From the NCBI GenBank assembly GCA_900546285.1, contig URCJ01000003.1, forward strand, positions 12,047-76,046: a stretch of 64,000 nt of DNA, in the 5' to 3' direction. The stretch is from an uncultured Solobacterium sp. (GTDB taxonomy: Bacteria > Bacillota_I > Bacilli_A > Erysipelotrichales > Erysipelotrichaceae). Every line of letters starts with the position of its first letter. Positions within the stretch are counted from its first letter, which is position 1. The position numbers were made by a program, and so were the translations under genes. Shown piece by piece: positions 52,361-60,852 of this stretch. A model generated the notes under the pieces. It was not told where the DNA came from. It saw nothing but the letters and a program-made list of their open reading frames with translations, and did not search any database.

Positions 52361-55300
52361 ATGTTTTTAAAACGAATAGAATTACAAGGATTTAAATCTT
52401 TTGCGGATAGGGTAGTCATCAACTTTGATAATTCAGTCACTGGTATTGTAGGACCAAATGGCTGTGGTAAGTCAAATATCTCTGATGCGATAAGATGGGT
52501 ATTAGGTGAACAAAGCGTTAAGTCACTTCGTGGTGATAAGATGACTGATGTTATTTTTGCCGGATCAGAGACAAGAAAGGCTGTTAATATGGCTGAAGTT
52601 ACCCTAGTTTTTGATAATACTAGTAGGGTACTTAATTCGGATAGTGATGAAATAGAAGTAACCAGAAGAATTTATAATACGGAACAAGATGCTGAATATT
52701 TAATCAATAGAAATAAGGTTAGATTAAAAGATGTCCATGATTTAATCATCGACTCAGGTTTGGGTAAAGATTCATTATCAATCATCACCCAGGGTAATGT
52801 CGTCGGTTTTGCGGATGCTAAGCCATATGATAGACGTGCTATTTTTGAAGAAGCAGCTGGTGTTTCTAAATATAAGAAAAGAAAACTAGAATCGATCGCA
52901 AGACTTGAAAGGACAAAGGATAACTTAGAGAAGGCTTCTAATATCTTGGATGAGCTTGAAAGACAGGTTGGTCCTTTAAAAAGACAGGCTAGAAAAGCTG
53001 AGATTTATAGAGAAAAGAAACAAAGACTTGAGCAGATTGAAACTGCTGTTTTAGTCGATGAGATTAATCTATTTAATAAGAAAAAAGAAGAAGTTGATAA
53101 GGCTTTATTTGATTTACAATCTTCTGTTGCCTTGAATGATACAAGCATTCAAGTGAGTGAAAATAATAATCTTTCTAATAAACAAGAATTAAAGAATTAT
53201 GATAAGGAATTAAATAGTATTCAAGAGAGATTAGTTAATACCATCAATGAGATTCAAAAGTTAGAAAAGAGAAAGGTAGAACTTGATGAAAAGCGTAAGT
53301 ATGCGATTGAAATGGGTTCTAGTGAAGAGAAGATTAGACAAATGAAGTCTTTGTTGGATGAGGCTGAATTTGAATATAAGGATAGAGTCAATCGTTTAAG
53401 TACACTAAATACGGAACTTAACTTATTAAATGAGAACTTAGGTGAATTAGCTAATCAATTGGCTGATATTTCTTTAAAGAAAGAAGAAGCTAATGGCATT
53501 GTCTTTAGACTAGAAAATAGAATTTCAATTCTGGAGAATATCATCAAAGATCCATTCTCTTCTAATGCCCAAAGTGGTGTTAAAGCTATCATGTCAAATA
53601 TTCGTTCCTTCTATGGTGTATTAGGTGTTGTGGGTCAAGTAATTAAACCAGATGAGACTTATGAATATGCCTTATCTAGTGCTTTAGCTAACGCAACTTA
53701 TAATATCATCACTAAAGATGAAGCAAGTGCTCGTAATTGTATTTCTTTCTTAAAGAAGAATAGAAGCGGTAGAGCAACTTTTCTTCCTATTAGTGTTTTA
53801 AGAGAACATCAAATCAAATATGAAGATGAAGTAATTTGTGATAATACTGAAGGGTTTATCGGCGTCATGGCTGACTTTGTTACTAATGAACCTGAATTTG
53901 ATATTGTAAGAGAAAGTTTATTAGCTAATATTTTAGTATGTGATACTTTGGAAAATGCGAATAACTTAGCAGGTCTTTTAAAGTATCAATATAAGATTGT
54001 TACTCTTGATGGCGATGTGGTTCATAAGGGCGGTTATATGACTGGTGGTAAGGTTAAAAATGAAACTAGTATCATTACTGCTCAAAGCGAGCTTGAAAGA
54101 AGTAAGAGTGACTTATTATCTTTAAGAGCTAAGGCGGAACTTGCGAATAAAGAATATGAGAAGATTATTCTAAATAAGAATAAGACGGAAATGGAATTAA
54201 CGGAGAAGCGTATTTCTATCGCTCAAATTGAACCTTTGGTTGATGTTAAAAGAACTAAGTATGAAAAATTAAAGAATGATTATGAATTAATTAATCCAAA
54301 GAATATTGAAAGTGATGAGACTTTTACTGATGAACTTGTTATTGAGCTTTCAAATGCTTATAAGTTAAGAGATGAATTATCTACTTCTTTAAAATTAAAA
54401 AGAGAAGAGAGAATGAAACTTTCTGCTGATATTGATCGTAAGGATCAACAACTTCGTCAATTAAGAAGACAATCAGAAGGTTCAAGAGATGAGATCTTAA
54501 AGATGTCTCAAGAGAAAGCTGTTTTAGATACAAAACTAGAGAATAATTTAAACAGACTTGCCAGTGAGTATCAAATGACCTATGAATATGCATTGGAACA
54601 TTTGGATTATGAATTAACCGGTAATGAAAAAGAAGAGGTTGTAGAGCTTAGAAGTGGTATAGCATCTCTTGGTAATGTTAATATGTCAGCTCCTGAAGAG
54701 TTTGCAGAAGTAAATGGCAGATATGAGTTCTTAAAGAAGAATTATGATGATTTGATTAAGTCAAGAGATAAGATTCTAGATGCGATTGATGAGATGGATG
54801 AGATTATGAAGTCTCAGTTTAAGGAAACTTTTGATAAGATTAATTCTAATTTGAATGATACATTTAGAAACTTATTTGGTGGTGGTAAGGCATCATTAAT
54901 TCTAGAGGATGAAGATGATATTTTAAATACAGGTATTGATATCGATGTTCAGCCTCCTGGTAAGTCGGTTAAGTCTATTAGGCTGTTCTCAGGTGGTGAG
55001 AAGACTTTGATTGCCTTGTGTGTATTGTTTACCATTATTAAGGTTAAACCAGCACCGTTAATTATTTTTGATGAGGTTGAGGCAGCACTTGACCAGGCTA
55101 ATGTTGAAAGATTTGCGAAGTATGTTAAGAAGTTTGAAAATGTTTCACAGTTTTTAATCATTACACATCGTCCTGGTACGATGGCAGAGTGCGATACTTT
55201 ATATGGTGTTACGATGCAACAGCGTGGTGTTTCTCAAATGCTTAAGGTTAAGTTGGTTGATGCCCTAGAGATGGCTGATAAAAGTGAAGTAGGAGAATAA
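52361..55300 (+). CDS. smc: Chromosome segregation protein SMC (short form)
   Basis: 979 residues against about 1180 in Bacillus. Walker A GPNGCGKS (31-38), hinge about 404-560, signature LFSGGEKTLIALC (about 875) and Walker B LIIFDEVEAALDQ (about 898) are all intact. The shortage is in the coiled-coil arms, roughly 240 residues each. SMC loads onto DNA with ScpAB and organises the chromosome. Short SMCs are also known in Mollicutes, which supports the assignment of the organism. Confidence 0.95.
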   Translation: MFLKRIELQGFKSFADRVVINFDNSVTGIVGPNGCGKSNISDAIRWVLGEQSVKSLRGDKMTDVIFAGSETRKAVNMAEVTLVFDNTSRVLNSDSDEIEVTRRIYNTEQDAEYLINRNKVRLKDVHDLIIDSGLGKDSLSIITQGNVVGFADAKPYDRRAIFEEAAGVSKYKKRKLESIARLERTKDNLEKASNILDELERQVGPLKRQARKAEIYREKKQRLEQIETAVLVDEINLFNKKKEEVDKALFDLQSSVALNDTSIQVSENNNLSNKQELKNYDKELNSIQERLVNTINEIQKLEKRKVELDEKRKYAIEMGSSEEKIRQMKSLLDEAEFEYKDRVNRLSTLNTELNLLNENLGELANQLADISLKKEEANGIVFRLENRISILENIIKDPFSSNAQSGVKAIMSNIRSFYGVLGVVGQVIKPDETYEYALSSALANATYNIITKDEASARNCISFLKKNRSGRATFLPISVLREHQIKYEDEVICDNTEGFIGVMADFVTNEPEFDIVRESLLANILVCDTLENANNLAGLLKYQYKIVTLDGDVVHKGGYMTGGKVKNETSIITAQSELERSKSDLLSLRAKAELANKEYEKIILNKNKTEMELTEKRISIAQIEPLVDVKRTKYEKLKNDYELINPKNIESDETFTDELVIELSNAYKLRDELSTSLKLKREERMKLSADIDRKDQQLRQLRRQSEGSRDEILKMSQEKAVLDTKLENNLNRLASEYQMTYEYALEHLDYELTGNEKEEVVELRSGIASLGNVNMSAPEEFAEVNGRYEFLKKNYDDLIKSRDKILDAIDEMDEIMKSQFKETFDKINSNLNDTFRNLFGGGKASLILEDEDDILNTGIDIDVQPPGKSVKSIRLFSGGEKTLIALCVLFTIIKVKPAPLIIFDEVEAALDQANVERFAKYVKKFENVSQFLIITHRPGTMAECDTLYGVTMQQRGVSQMLKVKLVDALEMADKSEVGE

Positions 55301-55303
55301 TTT

Positions 55304-56272
55304 ATGGGATTTCTAGATTCTTTAAAACAAGCAATTACAGGTAAAAAGGATACTGGTAAGTATTTAAGTGGTTTTGCGAAGACTAATAATGCCCTTGGTA
55401 GAAAGCTTAAGTTTATTACAGAGAATAATACGAAGAATAAGGAAGACTTCGTTGAACAGTTGATGATTACTTTAATTGAGTCTGATATTGGTTATAAGAC
55501 AAGTGAAGATATTTGTGATCGTTTCTTTAAGGAGACACAGGATTATCTTTATTTAAGACAAGAGGATGTTATGGATATCTTGTTAGAGACTTTTGATGAT
55601 ATCTATAATGAAAAAAAAGATAATGAGATCGTCTATAATGAAGATGGACCTACGGTTATTTTAATGGTTGGTGTTAATGGTTCTGGTAAGACTTCTACTT
55701 GTGCTAAATTAGCTAAGATGTATAAGGATCAAGGTAAGAAGGTATGTTTGGCTGCAGCTGATACTTTTAGAGCTGGAGCAATTGAACAATTAAGAGAATG
55801 GGCAAATAGATTGGATGTTGATTTTGTGGCTGGCAAGGAACAAGAAGATCCTAGTTCTGTACTAGTTAATGCATGTAGATATGCCAAAGAAAATAATATC
55901 GATATCTTGTTGTGTGATACAGCAGGAAGACTTCAAACAAAAGTTAATCTAATGGCTGAGTTAGCTAAGATGAGAAGAGTGGTTGGCAAGGAAATTCCTG
56001 GTGCTCCTCATAATGTTTGGATGGTCCTTGATGCCAATACTGGTCAAAATGGTATGAGTCAGGCTACTTTATTTAATGAGGTAACTGATTTAACGGGTAT
56101 TATTCTTACAAAGATGGATGGTACAAGTAAGGGTGGTATTGTCATTGCGATTAAAAATGTCTTGGGTATTCCAGTAAGATTTATTACATTAGGTGAGACA
56201 GCGGATGATATCAAGCCATTTGATTTTGATTTATATTTGTATAGCATCATTGGAGATGGTGATGTTAGATAA
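55304..56272 (+). CDS. ftsY: Signal recognition particle receptor FtsY
   Basis: 322 residues. NG domain with G1 GVNGSGKT (123-130), DTAGRLQTK and TKMDGTSKGG. The N-terminal acidic A domain is short. It receives SRP-ribosome complexes at the membrane. It starts 4 nt after smc; smc-ftsY is a conserved pair. Confidence 0.96.
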   Translation: MGFLDSLKQAITGKKDTGKYLSGFAKTNNALGRKLKFITENNTKNKEDFVEQLMITLIESDIGYKTSEDICDRFFKETQDYLYLRQEDVMDILLETFDDIYNEKKDNEIVYNEDGPTVILMVGVNGSGKTSTCAKLAKMYKDQGKKVCLAAADTFRAGAIEQLREWANRLDVDFVAGKEQEDPSSVLVNACRYAKENNIDILLCDTAGRLQTKVNLMAELAKMRRVVGKEIPGAPHNVWMVLDANTGQNGMSQATLFNEVTDLTGIILTKMDGTSKGGIVIAIKNVLGIPVRFITLGETADDIKPFDFDLYLYSIIGDGDVR

Positions 56273-56573
56273 GGTTGAAGGTAATCTTTTATTTGATTTC
56301 TATGGTTCTTTATTGACGGAGCATCAAAAAGAAGTTTTGGATGATTACTTTAATGATGATTTGTCTATGTCTGAATTAGCTGATGAATATGAGGTTTCTA
56401 AGAGTGCGATTTCTGATTTAATTAAAAGATGTTTAAATCAATTAGAGGAGTATGAAAATAAGCTTCATCTTATCAAACAAGCTAGGTCACTTGATGAATT
56501 AATTGATAAAATGGAAAAGGATGGTATTCCTTTAGAATATCTTAAAGAGCTTAAAAAGATAAACAGGGGGTAG
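56262..56573 (+). CDS. ylxM: YlxM-family SRP-associated DNA-binding-like protein
   Basis: 103 residues with a sigma-70 region 4-like helix-turn-helix (LTEHQKEVLDDYFNDDLSMSELADEYEVSKSAISDLIKR, about 14-50; shown in part). YlxM usually sits between ftsY and ffh and binds SRP components. ATG 56262 is 6 nt after GGAG and overlaps ftsY by 11 nt. ffh itself does not follow here; ackA does. Confidence 0.9.
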   Translation: MLDKVEGNLLFDFYGSLLTEHQKEVLDDYFNDDLSMSELADEYEVSKSAISDLIKRCLNQLEEYENKLHLIKQARSLDELIDKMEKDGIPLEYLKELKKINRG

Positions 56574-56577
56574 AAAA

Positions 56578-57771
56578 ATGTCAAAAGTTATCGCGGTAAA
56601 TTCCGGTAGTTCTTCTTTAAAATTCCAATTGTTCCAAATGCCAGAGGAAGAGGTTTTAACTTCAGGTGTTGCGGAGAGAATTGGCCAAAAAATGGGTATT
56701 TTCACTATTAATGTAAATGGCGAAAAGATTAAGACTGATGTAGAGATTCCGGATCATAAGAAGGCTGTCGATTTATTACTTGAAGCTTTAGTTAAATATG
56801 GAATTGTTAAAGAATTAAGTGAAATTAAGGGTGCAGGACATAGAATTGTCCAAGGTGGTGCTTATTTCTCTGGTTCTGTTAAAGTAGATGAGGATGTTGT
56901 TAGTAAGGTTGATGAGCTTTGTGCCTTAGCTCCTTTACATAATCCTGCTCACTTAGTATGTTATAGAGCATTTAAGGAAGCATTACCTGAAATTGAACAT
57001 GTATTCGTATTTGATACTGCTTTCCATCAAACAATGACTGAGGAGTCTTTCTTATATCCAGTGCCTTATGAATGGTATACAGATTATAAGGTAAGAAAGT
57101 ATGGTGCTCATGGTACTTCTCATGAATTCGTTATGAAAAGAACTGCTGAATTAATGGGTAAGGATCCTAGTGAATTAAATATTCTTACTTGTCACTTGGG
57201 TAATGGTGCTTCTATTACTGCTATTAAGAATGGTAAGGTTGTTAATACTTCAATGGGTCTATCTCCTCTTGGCGGTATCATGATGGGTACAAGATGTGGC
57301 GATATTGATCCAACTGTTGTTTACTATATGGAAGAAAAGTTAGGTTGTACACCAGAAGAGATGGATACTTATTTGAATAAGAAGTCTGGTATGTTGGGTG
57401 TTTCTGGTATTTCAAGTGATGCAAGAGATATTCAAGCTGCTGTTGATGCTGGAAATCCTCGTGCAATTACAACTTATAACTTATATGTAAATAGAGCTGT
57501 TAATTTAATTGGCGGTTATTATATGCAACTAGGTCATGTTGACGCAATGAGTTTTACCGCAGGTCTTGGAGAACATGCAGTTGAAATTAGAGAAGGCATC
57601 TTAAAGGGCTTAGAAGAAGGTATGGGTGTTAAGATTGACTATGAATTAAATAGTAAGACTCATAGCGAGGCTAAGATTTCTTTACCTGATTCTAAGGTTG
57701 AAGTATTTGTAGTTCCTACTAATGAAGAATTGGTTATCGCTAGAGATACTGTTAGATTATTAGGTTTATAA
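56578..57771 (+). CDS. ackA: Acetate kinase
   Basis: 397 residues, full length. VNSGSSSLKFQLF (7-19), the FDTAFHQTM active-site region, HGTSH and GTRCGDIDP are all present. It turns acetyl phosphate and ADP into acetate and ATP, a fermentation step. No pta is adjacent. AGGGGG precedes the ATG. Confidence 0.97.
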   Translation: MSKVIAVNSGSSSLKFQLFQMPEEEVLTSGVAERIGQKMGIFTINVNGEKIKTDVEIPDHKKAVDLLLEALVKYGIVKELSEIKGAGHRIVQGGAYFSGSVKVDEDVVSKVDELCALAPLHNPAHLVCYRAFKEALPEIEHVFVFDTAFHQTMTEESFLYPVPYEWYTDYKVRKYGAHGTSHEFVMKRTAELMGKDPSELNILTCHLGNGASITAIKNGKVVNTSMGLSPLGGIMMGTRCGDIDPTVVYYMEEKLGCTPEEMDTYLNKKSGMLGVSGISSDARDIQAAVDAGNPRAITTYNLYVNRAVNLIGGYYMQLGHVDAMSFTAGLGEHAVEIREGILKGLEEGMGVKIDYELNSKTHSEAKISLPDSKVEVFVVPTNEELVIARDTVRLLGL

Positions 57772-58718
57772 TGTATAAGGATTTTTTAGACAAATTAAAA
57801 GAGTATAAGAAAGTAAGCATTTATCGTCATCAAAGACCTGATGGCGATGCTGCTTTTTCGTCAATGGGCTTAAAGACTTTTATTGAGGATAACTTTGATG
57901 TTGAAGTTAAACTATGTGGTGTAGAAAAATATGAACGTTTAGATACAACCGAGGAAGTCTCTGATGAGTTTATTAAGGATAGTTTAGCTATTATTTTAGA
58001 TGTATCAAGTCAAGATAGAATTGATGATTTAAGATATCAAACAGCTAAGGAAATAGTAGTTATTGATCATCATCCTTATATGTTAGAGACGGCTGATTTG
58101 ACTATTAATAACTCTTTAGCTAGTGCAACTTGCGAGCTTATTACTGATATTATTTATAGTGATTCTTTTAAGGCTTATAAGAAATCAATAGATACTTGTA
58201 AGTATTTATATTCAGGTATTTTGACTGATTCTATGGGTTTTACTACTTCCAATACTACAAGTAATACTTTATATCTAGCTTCTTTATTAATAAAAGATGG
58301 CAACTTAGATGTTTCTAAACTTGATGAAGAGGTATTTAGTACATCTTTTGAGGAATATGAAAAGGTTACTAAGTTAAGATCTAAGCTAGTTATTGAAGAT
58401 GGTGTAGGTTATTGTATTTTGGATACAACGGATTTAGAAGAGATTGGAATGGCTTATGATCAAGCTAAGACTCATATAGCGGAGTTTTCTAAGATAAGAG
58501 AGCTTAAGATTTGGGCTATTTTTGCGAAGAATCCTGAAAGTGGTTTATATGATGGAAGTGTTCGTTCTAGAAGACCTTATGTCATCAATAGGATTTGTGA
58601 TAATTACAATGGCGGTGGTCATAATAATGCCTGTGGTGTAAAAAAGTTAGATGATAATTTGATAAAATCTCTTCTTGAAAATCTTTCAAAATTGGTAAAT
58701 GAAAACGTTAATTTATAG
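57771..58718 (+). CDS. nrnA: DHH/DHHA1 phosphoesterase, NrnA-like
   Basis: 315 residues. DHH domain with RHQRPDGDA (about 19-27), DVSSQDR, and VIDHHP; C-terminal DHHA1 with GGGHNNACG (about 282-290). NrnA degrades nanoRNAs and dephosphorylates pAp; some relatives hydrolyse pGpG or cyclic dinucleotides. Given the c-di-GMP enzyme at 4.5 kb, a role in pGpG clearance is possible. One-nt overlap with ackA. Confidence 0.88.
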   Translation: MYKDFLDKLKEYKKVSIYRHQRPDGDAAFSSMGLKTFIEDNFDVEVKLCGVEKYERLDTTEEVSDEFIKDSLAIILDVSSQDRIDDLRYQTAKEIVVIDHHPYMLETADLTINNSLASATCELITDIIYSDSFKAYKKSIDTCKYLYSGILTDSMGFTTSNTTSNTLYLASLLIKDGNLDVSKLDEEVFSTSFEEYEKVTKLRSKLVIEDGVGYCILDTTDLEEIGMAYDQAKTHIAEFSKIRELKIWAIFAKNPESGLYDGSVRSRRPYVINRICDNYNGGGHNNACGVKKLDDNLIKSLLENLSKLVNENVNL

Positions 58719-58729
58719 GATAAATTTCG

Positions 58730-58758
58730 TTGATTTTAGATATGAGTTTTTATATAAT
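58730..58758 (+). promoter_or_regulatory. Promoter of the HU gene
   Basis: TTGATT (58730-58735), 17-bp spacer, TATAAT (58753-58758). Confidence 0.65.
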
Positions 58759-58786
58759 TCTTATAGCAATTAAGGAGGAATAAATA

Positions 58787-59068
58787 ATGGCTGATTTAAA
58801 TAAAAAAGCGTTAATTGAAATTATTGCTGAAGAAAAAGGTTATACAAAGAAAGAAGCTGGAGAAATCGTAGAACTTGTAATCGATACTATGGTAGGTACT
58901 TTACAAAAGGGTGATACAGTTGATCTTCCAGGGTTTGGTAAGTTCACTGTTAAGACAAGAGATGCAAGAACAGGTATCAACCCACTAACAAAAGAAAAAA
59001 TTGAAATTCCAGCAACTAAGGTTCCTGCATTTAAGGCTTCTAAGGCTCTTAAAGACGCAGTTAAATAA
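58787..59068 (+). CDS. hup: DNA-binding protein HU
   Basis: 93 residues. The MADLNKKALIEIIAE start, VDLPGFGKFTVKTRDARTGINP arm (about 46-67; shown in part) and IPATKVPAFKASKALKDAVK end are classical HU. It compacts and bends DNA. Own promoter, AAGGAGGA ribosome site and terminator, as for a highly expressed gene. Confidence 0.97.
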   Translation: MADLNKKALIEIIAEEKGYTKKEAGEIVELVIDTMVGTLQKGDTVDLPGFGKFTVKTRDARTGINPLTKEKIEIPATKVPAFKASKALKDAVK

Positions 59069-59080
59069 CTTAACTATATT

Positions 59081-59106
59081 AAAAGGATCAGTAATGATCC
59101 TTTTTT
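59081..59106 (+). terminator. Terminator of the HU gene
   Basis: AAAAGGATCA (59081-59090), loop GTAA, TGATCC and T6: a perfect stem. Confidence 0.9.
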
Positions 59107-59111
59107 AGTGC

Positions 59112-59966
59112 CTATTTAATTAATCCATTTAACCAGTCTTTAATATCGTTAAGACTTAGTTTTCCAAAATAATAATCAATTATTTCTTCAAATTTACTAA
59201 TACCTTCATTACTATTAAATAATTCATCAATTAAGTCATCGATTGCAGTAGATATATCAAGAGTAATATAAGTTGTTCCATTTTCATCATATCGAATATT
59301 AATAATCTGACTAGGGTTGATTACTTTTACTTTAATATCATCACCAACAATTAGTTCTGAGATATTTTGTCTGTATAGTTCTTCATGCTTAGCAGGTAGG
59401 CTCTTTTCATAAATAAATCTTGGTAAGTTTCCAACTGTGGCATCATTGAATTTTAAAATAAAATCGGTGTCTGTAAATTCATATGAAAGGGTTGCTTTAA
59501 CACCTGCTTTGATTAGTTTTTTATAGGTGATAGCCATATATAGGTTTACTTCGTTGTTTTTAGTGTCAACATCATAGCCCATTTGTTGAAATGCAATATT
59601 ATATTTGCTTAAATTGGTATTTAATATATCCAAATCAATATAGTTATAGACTATGGCTTTAGATAATGCTAAAGTTGCTTCTTTGGTTTTTTCATCATAT
59701 GTAATTGAATCAATTATATTATTGGCAAGGTTAACATTCCTATCATCATCTTTATTTACTATTTGGGCTTTATAAGCTTCGATGTCGTCGAAATGTTCTT
59801 GTAGGGTAGAAGTATTGTTGGCTAATAAAACAAGGCTAAGAGAGCTTGCAATCACCAAAAATAATACTATTAATAATATTTTTAATAACAAATGATTCTT
59901 CTTTGGTTTTTCGTCAATGTCAATGACAGTAGCTACTTGATCGTTGATGTTTTCTTTATTATCCAT
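59112..59966 (-). CDS. Single-pass membrane protein, possibly YpmS-like
   Basis: 284 residues: a charged 25-residue cytoplasmic start, one membrane helix (about 27-49) and a large extracytoplasmic domain with VNLYMAITYKKLIKAGVKATLSYEF, a hydrophobic-groove-like strand pattern similar to YpmS/DUF2140 proteins. The match is by general appearance only. It reads against its neighbours, with GAGG before the ATG. Confidence 0.55.
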   Translation of the reverse strand: MDNKENINDQVATVIDIDEKPKKNHLLLKILLIVLFLVIASSLSLVLLANNTSTLQEHFDDIEAYKAQIVNKDDDRNVNLANNIIDSITYDEKTKEATLALSKAIVYNYIDLDILNTNLSKYNIAFQQMGYDVDTKNNEVNLYMAITYKKLIKAGVKATLSYEFTDTDFILKFNDATVGNLPRFIYEKSLPAKHEELYRQNISELIVGDDIKVKVINPSQIINIRYDENGTTYITLDISTAIDDLIDELFNSNEGISKFEEIIDYYFGKLSLNDIKDWLNGLIK

Positions 59967-60027
59967 AAATATTTACCTCTAAGTTAATTATATATAATTT
60001 AATAATGTTTCCAAAAAATAAAAGTAT

Positions 60028-60033
60028 TATAAT
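60028..60033 (+). promoter_or_regulatory. -10 element for a leaderless start at 60040
   Basis: TATAAT ends exactly 6 nt before the ATG; no ribosome site is present between. Confidence 0.45.
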
Positions 60034-60039
60034 TTTCTT

Positions 60040-60393
60040 ATGATGAATTTATTATTATTGTTGATGGTGCCAATTATAACTCTTATTACTGGATATTTGA
60101 TGTATAGACATACCCCTAAATCTATCAATGGTTTAGTAGGGTATAGAACTAGTAGATCTATGATTAATCAAGATACTTGGAATTTTGCGAATAAGTATTG
60201 TGCTTCATTATGGATTAAATTAGGCATTATAACGACATTTATTTCTTTTCTTATTTATATATTGTTTGATGTGAATGAAATTGTTAGTATTGTGATTGTG
60301 TTGATTCAAACATTTTTATTGTTATTATCGATTATTCCAGTTGAAAAGGCATTAAAGAAAATTTTTGATGATGATGGAAACAGAAGGGTATAA
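60040..60393 (+). CDS. SdpI-family membrane protein
   Basis: 117 residues, three to four membrane helices. The segment VGYRTSRSMINQDTWNFAN (about 33-51) is the family signature of SdpI/YhfL proteins, named for Bacillus immunity to the SDP toxin. No sdpC-like toxin gene is nearby. Two ATGs in a row; the first is directly positioned behind the -10. Confidence 0.8.
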   Translation: MMNLLLLLMVPIITLITGYLMYRHTPKSINGLVGYRTSRSMINQDTWNFANKYCASLWIKLGIITTFISFLIYILFDVNEIVSIVIVLIQTFLLLLSIIPVEKALKKIFDDDGNRRV

Positions 60394-60431
60394 GTTCGGT
60401 CAACATTTATCTATAATAATCAATAATTGTA

Positions 60432-60437
60432 TATACT
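60432..60437 (+). promoter_or_regulatory. -10 element for a leaderless start at 60444
   Basis: TATACT ends exactly 6 nt before the ATG at 60444; no ribosome site. Confidence 0.4.
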
Positions 60438-60443
60438 AGAACC

Positions 60444-60749
60444 ATGAAGAAGCTTTTATACATTTATTCTATTGCGTTATTATTGTTGTTACTTGCTAGT
60501 TCTTTTCTTGCATCTAATGAACGTGCATTTGTAATATCAGTATATTCATTAATATTATTAGTCATGTTATTAAATGATGTCGTGATTAAGAAAAACAACA
60601 AAGAACTTTTGTTTGAAGTATTATTAATTTTATTGTTTGTTGGATTTGTATTTTTTACAAGAAACAATGTTACATATTCAAATATCTCTGTAGGAATAAT
60701 ACCGCTAACAATAAGCATATTCAGAACCATTAAAGAGGTGAATAATTAA
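60444..60749 (+). CDS. Small membrane protein, unknown
   Basis: 101 residues, three or four hydrophobic helices with a short positive loop (VIKKNNKE). No family recognised. Its composition and place after the SdpI-like gene suggest a membrane partner or an immunity-type protein, without direct evidence. Confidence 0.6.
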   Translation: MKKLLYIYSIALLLLLLASSFLASNERAFVISVYSLILLVMLLNDVVIKKNNKELLFEVLLILLFVGFVFFTRNNVTYSNISVGIIPLTISIFRTIKEVNN

Positions 60750-60793
60750 GCTTATATGTTCGTTATACCCTAGTTTATATATGCTAGTATATA

Positions 60794-60821
60794 ATTTCGC
60801 AAAATAATAATTTTACGAATA
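60794..60821. other. dif-like recombination site next to a XerS-like recombinase
   Basis: Two 11-bp arms, ATTTCGCAAAA (60794-60804) and TTTTACGAATA (60811-60821), around a 6-bp centre TAATAA. Eight of 11 positions are symmetrical, including the inner AAAA/TTTT and TCG/CGA. The layout equals a Xer recombination site and resembles the streptococcal dif site, which is also next to xerS. Confidence 0.5.
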
Positions 60822-60840
60822 AATAGATATAAATAAAGGG

Positions 60841-60846
60841 TATAAT
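60841..60846 (+). promoter_or_regulatory. -10 element for a leaderless start at 60853
   Basis: TATAAT ends exactly 6 nt before ATG; the intervening ATAGGT is nearly the same as CTAGGT before the gene at 451. The -10 also pairs as an inverted repeat with TTATACCC at 60763-60770. Confidence 0.45.
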
Positions 60847-60852
60847 ATAGGT

